The position numbers and the translations under genes are program-made. A stretch of 64,000 bases of DNA, taken from Acipenser ruthenus. Lineage: Eukaryota; Chordata; Actinopteri; Acipenseriformes; Acipenseridae. Every line of letters starts with the position of its first letter. Within the stretch, counting starts at the first letter, position 1. The notes under the pieces are model-generated. The model had not been told where the DNA came from and ran no database searches. It saw only the letters and a list, made by a program, of their open reading frames with translations. Where the stretch lies: positions 4,267,108-4,331,107 of the forward strand of contig NC_081245.1 in the NCBI RefSeq assembly GCF_902713425.1, read 5' to 3'. This document shows positions 19,994 through 31,441 of this stretch, piece by piece.

Positions 19994-21384
19994 GTGGGGG
20001 GGGGGGAACCTGAGCAGGAAGAGATTTTGATCCTAGTGTAAAAAATAGGAGAAAATGGGCACATGAAATAAAAGTTAATTGTCATTAAACTCGGATGCCC
20101 TGTAATATACATATGCGTGGTTAAAACTCCCTGGGGTCTTTTCACAGGGTGCGATTTTCACCCATGCAAAAAAAACAAGATTGGAAAGCCAAAATATGAC
20201 ATGAAAAGTTAAACAGCAGCTTAATAAAAAAAATAAACTGTTCTGAAGCCGTGACAGGATAAATAGTGTTTCGCATTTAAGGTTTATTCTAAATTTTACC
20301 AAAAAATGACTTTTTTTTTTTTACTGAATGTCGGTTTCTATGATTTCTACCCGATTTTTAGTCTATTATTCAGTTTGTTTTAGGAAATGCGCCTAGGATA
20401 CAGCAGGTACGTTTATACGATGGAGGATCAACGTTCAATGTCTCAATATATTATCTTATTCTTGCCAAATGTTTAATTCTTCTTTTTTAATTGATTGTTC
20501 TGTTTAATTATTTTAAATATACTTTCTCCATTAAATGTGAATTGTGATAGTTTTTGTAATAAAATATGAGAAACAAAACTGTGTATTAATGCTTATTTCC
20601 TGCGATATTGTTTAATTATGTCATAATCATGGTCTGTTTGTTTTTTTAAGGCTATGAACTATTCAAACCCTTCACTTCTAAACCCTTCTTCATAATCATG
20701 ATTATTTGTAATATGAAGAAATCCACACAACCCACTTCATTGTTAGAACAATGATTTGTAGTTAGTGAATTTAAAATTAAAACATAATAATAAAAACATT
20801 TTAAAAAACCTTACTCCAATATTAGGGCACTAGATGTATGCGTGTAATCAGCAGTGAAATGATGCCTTATGAAATCATTATGAGGGCTTCAGAGTAAACG
20901 AAGGCTTCAGCCCATTCAAATTGTTCTGTGTTCCACACTATTCAATAGGCTGGATGTTTCAGTGCTTCATATGAAGCAAACAAGTGCTTCAATGCTTCAT
21001 TGGGGCTTCAGGTGATTCTCAGTGGTTTACAATTCAGATCCTTCAGTGTCTCATTGAAGCTTCCCCTAATTAAAAAGAACACTTTTTAATGATTCATATG
21101 AAGCAAACAAGTACTTTGGTAACTTATTCATGTTTCAAATTGGCGTCGTTTAGATTATTGTTTCTTATGAAGCAAACAAATCAATTAATGAATGCATCAT
21201 GAGGTCAGCATCATTGAACTAGTCACCTACATACCTTATGCAGGACATATATGTGTGTGTGTGTGTGTGTTTAAGGATCTCAAACCAATCATAACTGCTA
21301 ACTTTAGTACTCAAAACAAGCAAAAAGAAACAACACATAAAAATGATTGTTTATTAAGACTCACAAAAGTAAGAATATAATCAT

Positions 21385-22100
21385 GGTACCAGCATTAACA
21401 CATGACGCTTCATTGACACAGGTAGTGACCCTCCTCCATACAGAGAGAGAGACAAAGATTCATATCATTCACAGAAAAAAACTTCATTTTGTGCTAGCTA
21501 GTTATACTGATCCTAGAAGGATAAAAATGCCAGTTTCGTTCTCTGAACTAAATTACTGTTGCAAGCATGGTAAACACAGTACAATAATTAAAGTAAAATA
21601 ATGTAAGAATTATTTTCACTTTAAACTTCATTAAAACACAATAAACATTTCAGTGTTACTGGGAAAGCATCCTTAAACAATGTTGTTAAAATGATTCTGA
21701 AACCCATTTAAATCAGTGAAGTTATTACTATCTGTTACGTTTCAATCTGATACTTATTAGTAAATCTAAAACCCTGAGATTGTTACACAAGTTAATATTA
21801 CACCCTCGTGAAGGTTTGTTTTTCAATTCACTTTTAAAATAAGGAAATTAGGAATTTCTAGTCACTTAAACATTCAATGTTTCATGGTAACAATTCATTT
21901 AATGGGTTGAAGTCATGGCACCTCCTATCCACCAGGTGTCGCACTTCTTTGTATCCTGGCTTCCAGACAGACTTTCTTAATTAACAGATAAGATTCAACT
22001 CTGTTTGTTTAGACCACACTGGCAGGCAATCTAAACTGAAACCAATTTAAATATTTACGACCCTCTGTTATTAATATCCAGTCCTTTGAAGCAGATCTCA
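21385..22100 (-). other. 3' flank of copy 4
   Basis: Minus-strand unit sequence like that downstream of copies 5-7 ('ccctcctccatacagagagag', 'ttacgaccctctgtta'). The TATA promoter segment found after copies 2, 5, 6 and 7 is mostly missing. No gene seen. Confidence 0.6.
21929..21942 (+). promoter_or_regulatory. CTCF-like motif, 3' flank of copy 4
   Basis: CCACCAGGTGTCGC on the plus strand, one mismatch to the core. Orientation relative to its gene is the same as in the other units. Confidence 0.4.
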
Positions 22101-22102
22101 AA

Positions 22103-22343
22103 TTATTTATTTATTTCTTAGCAGACGCTCTTATCCAGGGCGACTTACAATCATAAGCAAATACATTTCAAGTGTTACAATACAAGTAATACAATAAGAG
22201 CAAGAAATATAATAACTTTTGTTCAAGCAAAGTACAAGTGTGACAAACCACAATTCAATAATACAGCAGATAATAGTGATAGTTACATCAGGATATGATT
22301 AAATAGTGATAGTTACATCAGGATATGATTAAATACAAAGTAC
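22103..22343 (-). mobile_element. 5'-truncated L2 LINE 3' end
   Basis: On the minus strand the order matches the 3' UTR of the L2 at 37638-38353: 'atcatatcctgatgtaactatcac' units, 'gaacaaaagttattatatttcttgctc', then 'gtaagtcgccctggataagagcgtctgctaagaaataaat'. Only the last 240 bp are present. It interrupts unit sequence between 'cagatctcaaa' and 'atgttatgggag'. Confidence 0.85.
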
Positions 22344-22480
22344 TAATGTTATGGGAGAAGGTTGGGGGAAGACACACTTAATTAACATCACAGCATCTTA
22401 AGCCTCATAGTTTAAGATTTGAAATGTGATTTTATAAAGTACATTCAATTACAACTATGAATTTCTCCCACAGCGTATGC

Positions 22481-22566
22481 GTTGAATATACAGACTTCTC
22501 AGGGGTTGGAGGCACTCGGCTTCACCTCGTATCACACAACGCTCCGAGGCATCTGTAAATTCGACG
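22481..22566 (-). other. 3' UTR hairpin element, copy 4
   Basis: On the coding strand, inverted arms (CGTCGAATTTACAGA and TCTGTATATTCAACG) flank the conserved core 'gatacgaggtgaagccgag'. The arms are slightly mismatched in this copy. Confidence 0.5.
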
Positions 22567-22753
22567 GATTGCAAACTAAGAATGTACTTTATAATGTAAC
22601 GGCTTCAGAGCACTGTGTTTAATATTGATAAATCTGTATCATCTGTAGACATTCACCAGAGTTCTCACAGTTTTTATATTAAGCTGCTGTTTAAAAAGAC
22701 TGGAATTTCTGAGTGCGGGTGAATGAATACACACTCACATTCTGACTAAACTT

Positions 22754-24445
22754 TCACAACTTGCATTTGTGTCTTTTAAGAGAACAGGAAGTAGTAAAAC
22801 TCTTCCCACAGTGCGTACAGTGATAAGGTTTCTCTCCTGTGTGGAATCGCTGGTGTTTCTTCAAATGGCCTGACTGACTAAAACTTTTCCCACAGTCAGC
22901 ACAGACATGTGGTTTCTCTCCTGTGTGGATTCGCTGGTGTCTTTTCAAAGCATCTGACCAGCTGAAGCTCTTCCCACAGTCAGCACAGACATATGGTTTC
23001 TCTCCAGTGTGAATTCGCTGGTGAAGTTTCAGGTGTTGTAAGTGACTGAAACTCTTCCCACAGTCAGCACAGACATGTGGTTTCTCTCCAGTGTGGATTC
23101 GCTGGTGAAGTTTCAGGTTTTGTAAATGTCTGAAACTCTTCCCACAGTCAGCACAGACATGTGGTTTCTCTCCAGTGTGAATTTGCCGGTGATCTTTCAA
23201 AGTTCCTGACTGACTGAAACTCTTCCCACAGTCAACACAGAGATATGGTTTCTCTCCTGTGTGGATTCGCTGGTGCCTTTTCAATGCGTCTGACCAGCTG
23301 AAGCTCTTCCCACAATCAGCACAGACATATCGTTTCTCTCCTGTGTGAACTCGCTTGTGATATTTCAGGCTTTGTGAACATCTGAAACTCTTCCCACAGT
23401 CAGCACAGACATGTTGCTTCTCTCCAGTGTGGATTCGCTGGTGATATTTCAGGCTTTGTGAACATCTGAAACTCCTCCCACAGTCAGCACAGCCATGTTG
23501 CTTCTCTCCAGTGTGGATTCCCTGGTGATATTTCAGGGTTTGTAAACATCTGAAACTCTTCCCACAGTCAGCACAGACATGTTGCTTCTCACCAGTGTGG
23601 ATTCGGTGGTGATATTTCAGGCTTTGTGAACATCTGAAACTCCTCCCACAGTCAGCACAATCATATGGTTTCTCTCCAGTGTGGATTCGCTGGTGACGTT
23701 TCAGGTTGTGTAACTGACTGAAACTCTTCCCACAGTCACCACAGACATATGGTTTCACACCAGTGTGGATGCGCTGGTGGATTTTTAAGTTGCTTGACTG
23801 ACTAAAACTCTTCCCACAGTCAGCACAGACATGTTGTTTCTCTCCTGTGTGAATTCGCTGGTGAAGTTTCAGACTTTGTAACTGTCTGAAACTCTTTCCA
23901 CATTCTGTACAGGACAGAGAGTCCGGCAAGCTGCTTGTTTCAACACGGACAGGGTCTAGTTCAGGAAGCTCCTCTTTAATGTGGACTGATTCTATTACAG
24001 GACTCTCTTCTTTAATATGGACTGATTCTAGGACAGGATTGTCCTCTTTAATATGGACTGATTCTAGTACAGGACTGTCCTGTTTAATATGGACTGATTC
24101 TAGTGCAGGACTCCCCTCTTTAATATGGACTGATTCTAGTACAGGACTCTCCTCTTTAATATGGACTGATTCTAGTGCAGGACTCTCCTCTTTAATATGG
24201 ACTGATTCTAGTGCAGGACTCTCCTCTTTAATATGGACTGATTCTAGTGCAGGACTCTCCTGTTTAATATGGACTGATTCTAGTGCAGGACTCTCCTCTT
24301 TAATATGGACTGATTCTAGTGCAGGACTCTCCTCTTTAATATGGACTGATTCTAGTGCAGGACTCTCCTCTTTAATATGGACAGGCTCCATCACTGAATC
24401 TTCTCTTTCACAAGGATAATCCAGTTTTGTCTTCTGAACAAATTC
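22754..24445 (-). CDS. C2H2 zinc-finger protein, copy 4 (13 complete fingers)
   Basis: Final coding exon, with its acceptor (tatctttag) just above 24445. Joined to ATG at 24533-24535 (end of exon 2), it gives a 564-residue protein beginning [18 protein letters not shown]. Eleven [12 protein letters not shown]-type repeats follow, some with a damaged SUMO consensus (IKEG, IKQD, IKED), then VHIKEELPELDP and a spacer shortened to VRVETSSLPDSL. There are thirteen complete fingers and a last degenerate one ending LKRHKCKL. Fingers 8 and 12 are identical at the contact positions (SWSDALKRH), and fingers 4, 6 and 7 share SFRCSQSLKYH, so fingers were duplicated internally. The frame is whole. Expected nuclear DNA-binding regulator; target unknown. 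Confidence 0.9.
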   Translation of the reverse strand, partial: EFVQKTKLDYPCEREDSVMEPVHIKEESPALESVHIKEESPALESVHIKEESPALESVHIKQESPALESVHIKEESPALESVHIKEESPALESVHIKEESPVLESVHIKEGSPALESVHIKQDSPVLESVHIKEDNPVLESVHIKEESPVIESVHIKEELPELDPVRVETSSLPDSLSCTECGKSFRQLQSLKLHQRIHTGEKQHVCADCGKSFSQSSNLKIHQRIHTGVKPYVCGDCGKSFSQLHNLKRHQRIHTGEKPYDCADCGRSFRCSQSLKYHHRIHTGEKQHVCADCGKSFRCLQTLKYHQGIHTGEKQHGCADCGRSFRCSQSLKYHQRIHTGEKQHVCADCGKSFRCSQSLKYHKRVHTGEKRYVCADCGKSFSWSDALKRHQRIHTGEKPYLCVDCGKSFSQSGTLKDHRQIHTGEKPHVCADCGKSFRHLQNLKLHQRIHTGEKPHVCADCGKSFSHLQHLKLHQRIHTGEKPYVCADCGKSFSWSDALKRHQRIHTGEKPHVCADCGKSFSQSGHLKKHQRFHTGEKPYHCTHCGKSFTTSCSLKRHKCKL

Positions 24446-24532
24446 CTAAAGATAATATAAAATGCAATCAGTTACAATAATTTTGTTAAATTCTATGAAC
24501 TTGCCTTACCAACTCCAGACTGCATTCATTAC

Positions 24533-24576
24533 CATGATCACAAATGTGCTGTACTGAGTGAGATGAAGGAGATTTT
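24533..24576 (-). other. Exon 2 of ZNF copy 4, ending in the start codon
   Basis: A 44-bp exon between an acceptor (cctttatag) and the donor GTAATG. Its last three bases are ATG, which read straight into GAATTTGTTCAG of exon 3 in frame. A second donor GTAAGG further on does not give an open frame here. Confidence 0.65.
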
Positions 24577-25339
24577 CTATAAAGGAAGGAGAGACGGACC
24601 AAAATCACAGAAACAAAGACAGTTCTAAACAGAGAAATATTCAAAACATGTATAAAAATCACCCACACGTTTAACCACTCAGTAAACCACACATCTTTTC
24701 AAAATGGCTGCTCTAGTGCGCTGGGGTTCGAGAGCTGTTCTCTAAATCACTGAAGGAAGAGCGATTTAAAAAAAAAAACATAAGTGATCTGGCATTTCTG
24801 TTTCGTACCACATCATGAATTGTTATCGCTGTGTTTCCTGTTTGACAATAACCCTTAAACTAGCAGTGCACTAGAGCAGACATTTTGAAAAGAGCTTTGA
24901 AACAGACTTTAAAAGTTCCATGTGTAAAACGCTGTCAGGATGTTAACAATGAAAAGAAAACTAACAGGTACGTTATTTAAACAGTTGTAGCAACACGTGG
25001 GGCCGCGAGACGATAGATTCTTCTGAACCAGCAGCTGAGCGGAGGTCATTAATGCTGACAATCTCATTCATTTATAAAGGAGGGCGATGCTGCAATCGAA
25101 CCTGCTTCCAGACGGTTTAGAAAATCCAGTGTGGTCTCTTGAGAAGAGTGACACTGTGTGTAAGAGGCTTGAATCAAGCATTCAGGGAACACAACCAATC
25201 TGAGAGTCCATTTGAAATGACAGCATCAGATCGGTCAGCACATGAAGGTATGATAACTCCATATGCACAGCCTGCGCGAGAAACACAAAATCATTCAGAA
25301 CTATGTGGAGCATGTGAGCGCGCTAGCAAAGGGTTACCT
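24577..25339. other. Intron of copy 4, no gene seen
   Basis: The part to about 24680 is the conserved stretch before exon 2 ('acagttctaaacagagaaatattc'). The rest is single-copy in this window and I see no gene in it. Confidence 0.5.
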
Positions 25340-25762
25340 GTGCATCCCAGAGAGCAGACTCTGCTGACAGAGTGTTCTCCACTGCTGGAGATGTGGGGAC
25401 AGCACAGAGAAGTGCACTCAAACCAGGACATGGAGACCGCTTAGTGTGCATCCCAGAGAGCAGACTCTGCTGACAGAGTGTTCTCCACTGCTGGAGATGT
25501 GGGGACAGCACAGAGAAGTGCACTCAAACCAGGACATGGAGACCGCTTAGTGTGCATCCCAGAGAGCAGACTCTGCTGACAGAGTGTTCTCCACTGCTGA
25601 AGATGTGGGGACAGCACAGAGAAGTGCACTCAAACCAGGACATGGAGACTGCTTAGTGTGCATCCCAGAGAGCAGACTCTGCTGACAGAGTGTTCTCCAC
25701 TGCTGAAGATGTGGGGACAGCACAGAGAAGTGCACTCAAACCAGGACATGGAGACCGCTCAG
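25340..25762. repeat. 106-bp tandem repeat, 4 copies
   Basis: Units start at 25340, 25446, 25552 and 25658 with 'gtgcatcccagagagcag' and are nearly identical (one 'ctggag' to 'ctgaag' change from the third on). They lie in intron 1 of copy 4. Confidence 0.95.
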
Positions 25763-25866
25763 TGTTCCTCAAGAGAAAAAAAAACTACTTACCTGATTGC
25801 AGTAAAAGATAACTGACATTCACTACATGCAGCTCTCAGATTGTGCTAATGAAAATATGACAAATG

Positions 25867-27116
25867 TCAGATCAGGACTTCACTAACACTGAGCATGGGA
25901 GCTGCAGCATGCTGTCAGATCAGGACTCCACTAACACTGAGCATGGGAGCTGCAGCATGCTGTCAGATCAGGACTTCACTAACACTGAGCATGGGAGCTG
26001 CAGCGTGCTGTCAGATCAGGACTCCACTAACACTGAGCATGGGAGCTGCAGCATGCTGTCAGATCAGGACTCCACTAACACTGAGCATGGGAGCTGCAGC
26101 ATGCTGTCAGATCAGGACTTCACTAACACTGAGCATGGGAGCTGCAGCGTGGTGTCAGATCTGGACTCCACTAACACTGAGCATGGGAGCTGCAGCATGC
26201 TGTCAGATCAGGACTCCACTAACGCTGAGCATGGGAGCTGCAGCATGCTGTCAGATCAGGACTTCACTAACACTGAGCATGGGAGCTGCAGCATGCTGTC
26301 AGATCTGGACTCCACTAACACTGAGCATGGGAGCTGCAGCATGCTGTCAGATCAGGACTCCACTAACACTGAGCATGGGAGCTGCAGCATGCTGTCAGAT
26401 CAGGACTCCACTAACACTGAGCATGGGAGCTGCAGCATGCTGTCAGATCAGGACTCCACTAACACTGAGCATGGGAGCTGCAGCATGCTGTCAGATCAGG
26501 ACTTCACTAACACTGAGCATGGGAGCTGCAGCGTGCTGTCAGATCAGGACTCCACTAACACTGAGCATGGGAGCTGCAGCATGCTGTCAGATCAGGACTC
26601 CACTAACACTGAGCATGGGAGCTGCAGCATGCTGTCAGATCAGGACTTCACTAACACTGAGCATGGGAGCTGCAGCGTGGTGTCAGATCTGGACTCCACT
26701 AACACTGAGCATGGGAGCTGCAGCATGCTGTCAGATCAGGACTCCACTAACACTGAGCATGGGAGCTGCAGCATGCTGTCAGATCAGGACTTCACTAACA
26801 CTGAGCATGGGAGCTGCAGCATGCTGTCAGATCTGGACTCCACTAACACTGAGCATGGGAGCTGCAGCATGCTGTCAGATCTGGACTCCACTAACACTGA
26901 GCATGGGAGCTGCAGCATGCTGTCAGATCTGGACTCCACTAACACTGAGCATGGGAGCTGCAGCGTGCTGTCAGATCAGGACTTCACTAACACTGAGCAT
27001 GGGAGCTGCAGCATGCTGTCAGATCAGGACTTCACTAACACTGAGCATGGGAGCTGCAGCGTGCTGTCAGATCAGGACTCCACTAAAACTGAGCATGGGA
27101 GCTGTAGCATGCTGTT
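25867..27116. repeat. 48-bp minisatellite, about 26 copies, with higher-order structure
   Basis: The unit 'ctgtcagatcaggactccactaac...' has period 48, a multiple of three, so it stays open in two plus frames for over 400 codons (16-residue unit LSDQDSTNTEHGSCSM in one). Units 3-10 and 14-21 carry the same order of variants, an 11-unit (528-bp) higher-order duplication. No domain, signal peptide or splice context supports coding; it lies in intron 1 of copy 4, antisense to the gene. Confidence 0.92.
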
Positions 27117-27719
27117 TCCATATTACAACTGGACTCAATTCAATACACAACACCTGCAGAATACCTCAAATAGAAACATGCTGAATTAACGCAGTCATCA
27201 GCTCCATAGGTTAACCATTCAGCAGAAAGAGGCAACAAACAAGTGAGTACAGACATGAAGTAACTGTTTTAGTATCACTTTAGAGTCTGAGAAAGTTGCT
27301 GTATTTTAAGCAGTTGAATATGATAGCAACCAACTTGCTCCTGAAGGGGCTCCAGACTGGATTTGGCAGAGGAGCCACTGGCTTCAAAGAGTAAATAGAC
27401 CTGATTTGGAATTTTCATTTAAATAAATCAATTTTGAAGAATAAACAGGAAACAAAAACAAAACAGGTTGTGAAGCTTATTTGACCAAAAGTGCTTTACC
27501 AGTGTTATTGCAAACACGTGCACAAGCAAACGAGACAATTGTGTGATTTTTATAACCTAGAAGCATCAGCTGCATGTAACCTGATTCATGGATGTTTTCT
27601 CCATAAACAACCATCCCTTGTCCAAGACACACAGTGTTATAAACAAGTCAACTTGTATTCATGTAGGCAAACTTAGTTTTAACCGTTACATTTTCAAGCA
27701 TTGTATAACCCTTAACCTG
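27117..27719. other. Intron 1 of copy 4, no gene seen
   Basis: Unique AT-rich sequence between the 48-bp array and the CpG block. Nothing recognisable. Confidence 0.4.
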
Positions 27720-28260
27720 TGAAAGCACGTTGGTGATGACGTCATCACGCAGCTTCACCGAGCGCTTTTAAGCGGTACTGTAGCTGGGATACCTATTCAG
27801 TACAAACAGGACGTGCTTCAATTCAACCCAAATAAGTCACAATAATACACAGCGCTCCCCCTCCTTTCCAGGGTCCGAGCTTCACTACAGTACAGAGCTG
27901 AGAAATAACATGAAAACTGACAGAGCAACTTATTCAACAAATCCATACTTCAAATAAAAACTAGTGGGAAATGCTTTCCTAGAGCAGGACTGAGGCGTGC
28001 ACTGACAGTGCGAGTCATAAACACACAGGCAGCGTTTCTCTCTGTATGTTTCTAATGCATGGCTGGTATTTGCACAGCGCGTACATTAGCCTCGCACAGA
28101 AGCGCATCGGTTCAGTGTTCAGGACTGTCGAGTCTGCAGCGGAGCGGAGCGCAGCCTCACACCGGAAACAACAAGGACGGCTTGTTTGTTTACGTGGCGG
28201 CGGCGCGCGCGAACGCAAACGCTCCCGCGCAGCGCGGAGGGCTCGAGCGGTTACGCGTTT
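27720..28260 (-). promoter_or_regulatory. Intron 1 CpG block, type B, copy 4, with CRE palindrome
   Basis: GTGATGACGTCATCAC (27733-27748) is a perfect 16-bp palindrome with a central CRE (27737-27744). The GC-rich part 28100-28260 holds 'gcggcggcgcgcgcgaacgc'. From 28015 to 28150 it matches copy 2 (6560-6715) on the other strand. It may be a second, downstream promoter. Confidence 0.4.
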
Positions 28261-28537
28261 TTAAAAATGTTTAAATGTTTGATATTAATTGACCGGAATT
28301 GATTTTTTAAGTTTTGTTTTTTTAGTTTTTCGAGGAGCAGCGCGGCGCGGAGATGTCCCCGGACTCCCCTCTAAGTGGGCCTGTGTGTGTGTGAGATACA
28401 ATTATTACTTTCGTACACGGAAAAAAATGACCCTCTTAAAATATTTTCACATGAAGCAAATTGTTTTCAGCAAAACTAATCAACTGTCTGTACCGGTTAA
28501 CAAATGGAATACAATGAATTTATATTTAAAATCTTAC

Positions 28538-28715
28538 TCGTTAATTCAGCCTCTCCAGCCTCCTCTCTCTCCTTCAGGGAAAAATATCGTGAGAGACCGA
28601 AGCGAAAACAAAACCCGCCCCCTCTCTCGCCTGCCATTGGCTGCGCGGTCATTCTGGAACGAGGAGTCCTCCACTGATTGGACGCGCTGGGGCTCTGCTA
28701 ACCAATAGGGGATCA
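28538..28715 (-). promoter_or_regulatory. Promoter and exon 1 of ZNF copy 4
   Basis: On the minus strand: ATTGG (CCAAT on +, 28702-28706), CCAAT (28681-28677), CCAAT (28640-28636) and a GC box (28622-28614). The exon ends at acga|gtaaga at 28538. Same layout as the other copies. Confidence 0.7.
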
Positions 28716-28942
28716 GCTCTGTGGCAGTTTACCGTATAATCAAGAAAACCGGCGCATATTTATACTCTGATATCGTTGATGCATGAAAAAAATTAGATTA
28801 ATTTATGTATTTAAAAAAAGCACACAGATAATAGTTGTGTTAATTATATCAAAAATGAATAAAAGTTACTAGCTGATTTGTCAGTTAATAAAATGACAAG
28901 GAAATGTTGGTTAATTTATAGAATAGCCAGTTCATTAATAAA

Positions 28943-28943
<1 letters not shown>

Positions 28944-28978
<35 letters not shown>
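28944..28978. repeat. (TTA)n microsatellite
   Basis: About 12 TTA units upstream of the exon 1 promoter of copy 4. Confidence 0.9.
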
Positions 28979-29150
28979 GAAGTTACAAATGGCTAATAAT
29001 ACCTTGTATCACTATCAAGTATAATACAAACACATGAGTTAATACACCATTTAAATTATAGTATTAACTTTTCAGATACCGTTTGGAGATTTAATAATCT
29101 CTCTGCCATTGAAATGGATGACACACCTCTCCCTGCTATTCTCACGTCTT

Positions 29151-29164
29151 CCAGTAGATGGCGC
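29151..29164 (+). promoter_or_regulatory. CTCF consensus motif upstream of copy 4
   Basis: CCAGTAGATGGCGC, full match to the CTCF core, about 0.45 kb before the promoter and pointing away from the gene. Confidence 0.55.
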
Positions 29165-29620
29165 CAGGCCTCCACGCAAGTACTGTCTGCAGGAAAACGA
29201 CACAGCGCCGGAGTAACACACCTGTGTGCAGTTTCACAGTCAATACGATTGCATGGCTGCGTGTTTAATACATTGTTCCACTAAACTTCAGTTTAACAGT
29301 ATTTTTGTTCAGTCTAATCAATCGTGGGAAACCACTGAATCTACAATTGGATAAGAGCTTCTACAGAAACTACAATATTATTCCTGAATGAATGTTTGCT
29401 ACATTCTACCAGAGTTCAGTTTTCTGTGCAGAACTAGTTCATCAGAAACTAGTTTGATGACTTTCCAGTTAGTTTACATTCCCCATTCTAGTTCCAGGCA
29501 GGCAGAACATTGCTTAAATTACTGGTTTTATTGTATTCTAAACTCTTTTCAGAATGTAGTAAACTAACACAGACACCAAGAAGAAGGGATTATATTGTAG
29601 CGTCAAGAACAGGATTGCGT

Positions 29621-30155
29621 GTATGGCAGGTGTTCCTAATGTTTTGGCCAGCTCTTTTGCACAGTGCTGTATTGTGTGTATGTGCACGCTGTGTGTGTAT
29701 GGCAGGTGTTCCTAATGTTTTGGCCAGCTCTTTTGCACAGTGCTGTATTGTGTGTATTTTCATGCTGTGTGTATGGCAGGTGTTCCTAATGTTTTGGCCA
29801 GCTCTTTTGCACAGTGCTGTATTGTGTGTATTTGCATGCTGTGTGTGTATGACAGGTGTTCCTAATGTTTTGGCCAGCTCTTTTGCACAGTGCTGTATTG
29901 TGTGTATTTGCATGCTGTGTGTGTATGGCAGGTGTTCCTAATGTTTTGGCCAGCGCTTTTGCACAGTGCTGTATTGTGTGTATTTGTAGGCTGTGTGTGT
30001 ATGGCAGGTGTTCCTAATGTTTTGGCCAGCTCTTTTGCACAGTGCTGTATTGTGTGTATTTGCATGCTGTGTGTGTATGGCAGGTGTTCCTAATGTTTTG
30101 GCCAGCGCTTTTGCACAGTGCTGTATTGTATATATTTGCATGCTGTGTGTGTATG
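29621..30155. repeat. 74-76-bp minisatellite, 7 copies
   Basis: Units begin 'gtatggcaggtgttcctaatg' at about 29621, 29697, 29771, 29847, 29923, 29999 and 30075. They lie upstream of copy 4. The open frames across it are by-products of the repeat. Confidence 0.93.
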
Positions 30156-30159
30156 AAGT

Positions 30160-31140
30160 TCATCTGAACACAATTAACACACAGCTTACTAATCATACTA
30201 ACAGAAACCCTTCTTACTGATTAAAACAGCTTGTTATTTTCATTCGAATGCAGTTCATTATTTTCAGAAGAGTTAAACAGATATACGTTGGAAAGATAAC
30301 AGGATGTGTTTTAAAGCTAGTTCAAAGAGACATTTTAAAAGATAAATCAGTGATATTATTGCTTAAAATGTATAATCCAGGTCTGGCAATGGAATTTTAA
30401 ACAAGCGATGGGATTGGTCGAGCAAGGCTCCAGCTGTCCGTATATTGGATGGAGCCTCATCACAAATTAGAAATCACTGAATTTACAGGACCGCTAGCCA
30501 TCTTGTTGACAGATACAGAGGTGCAGTATCTATAAAACTGAGTGACCAACTATCAGCAAAAACAACCCCAACAGTAGAGAGTAGACAAGCAGCTTCGGAT
30601 GAAGAGCAATGTAATGAACTGGAAGATAGCAAAATGGAAAAAATAACAAACAGATAAAAATCTTAAGAAAATGCTGAGGGATTTCTATGGAAATATAAGA
30701 AATGTCGAAGGAGAAGAATATCAAATCTCAAGCTTCACTGATGTGGAATAAACTTCTATCTAAATGAAAACAAAACTGGAGAATCTGTCAATATACACAC
30801 TCACCCTGACTTCATCGCTTTAAGTAATGTCTTTTTAGTGGTTTGTAAACTTACAAAAAAACAGAAAAAGCCACGTCTGCACATTCTCCACTCCTCTCCG
30901 ACACACACCTTTAAAAACGAATGAAATCCGAGACGGTATTAAATATCTTTTTCACCCGTTCCTCCGTTCTGATGAAACAACATCTGAGAGAAAAAAAATA
31001 TATTTCAGTGCCGTCTCAACACCGCCTCCTGGTGGATCTTTTCAATATCAATGTAAAATTCAATACATACCAAAAATAAATATTTACTTATTTTTACATG
31101 TTTCAATTAGATACATTTACTCAGCTTTACTTAGTGTATA
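30160..31140. other. Spacer between units 4 and 5, no gene seen
   Basis: Single-copy sequence in this window. No splice-framed coding region, RNA gene or recognisable element. Confidence 0.45.
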
Positions 31141-31354
31141 GTTCAAAGTTATAAGTAGGGCTACTTTTTGGTCTCTTTATAAATGCAATATGGCCCTTCA
31201 AGGTGGCTGTTGTTGTGCATATTTATGGAGATATACTATTTATCATTAATACCTCAATATCCTAGGTTATAAAAATATGCTTTTCTGTTTCAATATCAAT
31301 AAAGCTTAACCGGTCAAATAACTTAGTCACCAAACTAACAGTAAAAGTATGCAT

Positions 31355-31385
31355 ATTAGATAGATAGATAGATAGATAAATAGAC

Positions 31386-31440
<55 letters not shown>
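31355..31440. repeat. (GATA)n microsatellite
   Basis: About 19 GATA units with one AATA/GACA interruption. Confidence 0.95.

Positions 31441-31441
<1 letters not shown>

Larger units (their letters stand above)
19364..21380. other. Turn-round region between + and - strand halves of the array
   Basis: No coding sequence that I can support. The start ('gagcttcatgaaatg...taatcgattaatc') looks like a worn DNA transposon end of hAT type, but I cannot find its partner. The stretch 20930-21190 repeats 'atatgaagcaaacaag' and GCTTC/GAAGC words. The remainder is AT-rich. Unit sequence resumes on the minus strand from about 21280-21400. Confidence 0.45.

Noticed and set aside
23979-24419. Open frames antisense to the N-terminal repeats ([11 protein letters not shown] repeats) at 23979, 35411, 45312 and 56496
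   Set aside because: Mirror of the coding 36-bp repeat; no independent support.
25864-27189. 441-residue open frame with LSDQDSTNTEHGSCSM repeats
   Set aside because: A by-product of the 48-bp period; a second plus frame is equally open. No domain, and it lies antisense in an intron.
29590-30196. Frames of 60-143 residues over the 76-bp array (VWQVFLMFWPALLHS)
   Set aside because: Repeat by-products open on both strands.
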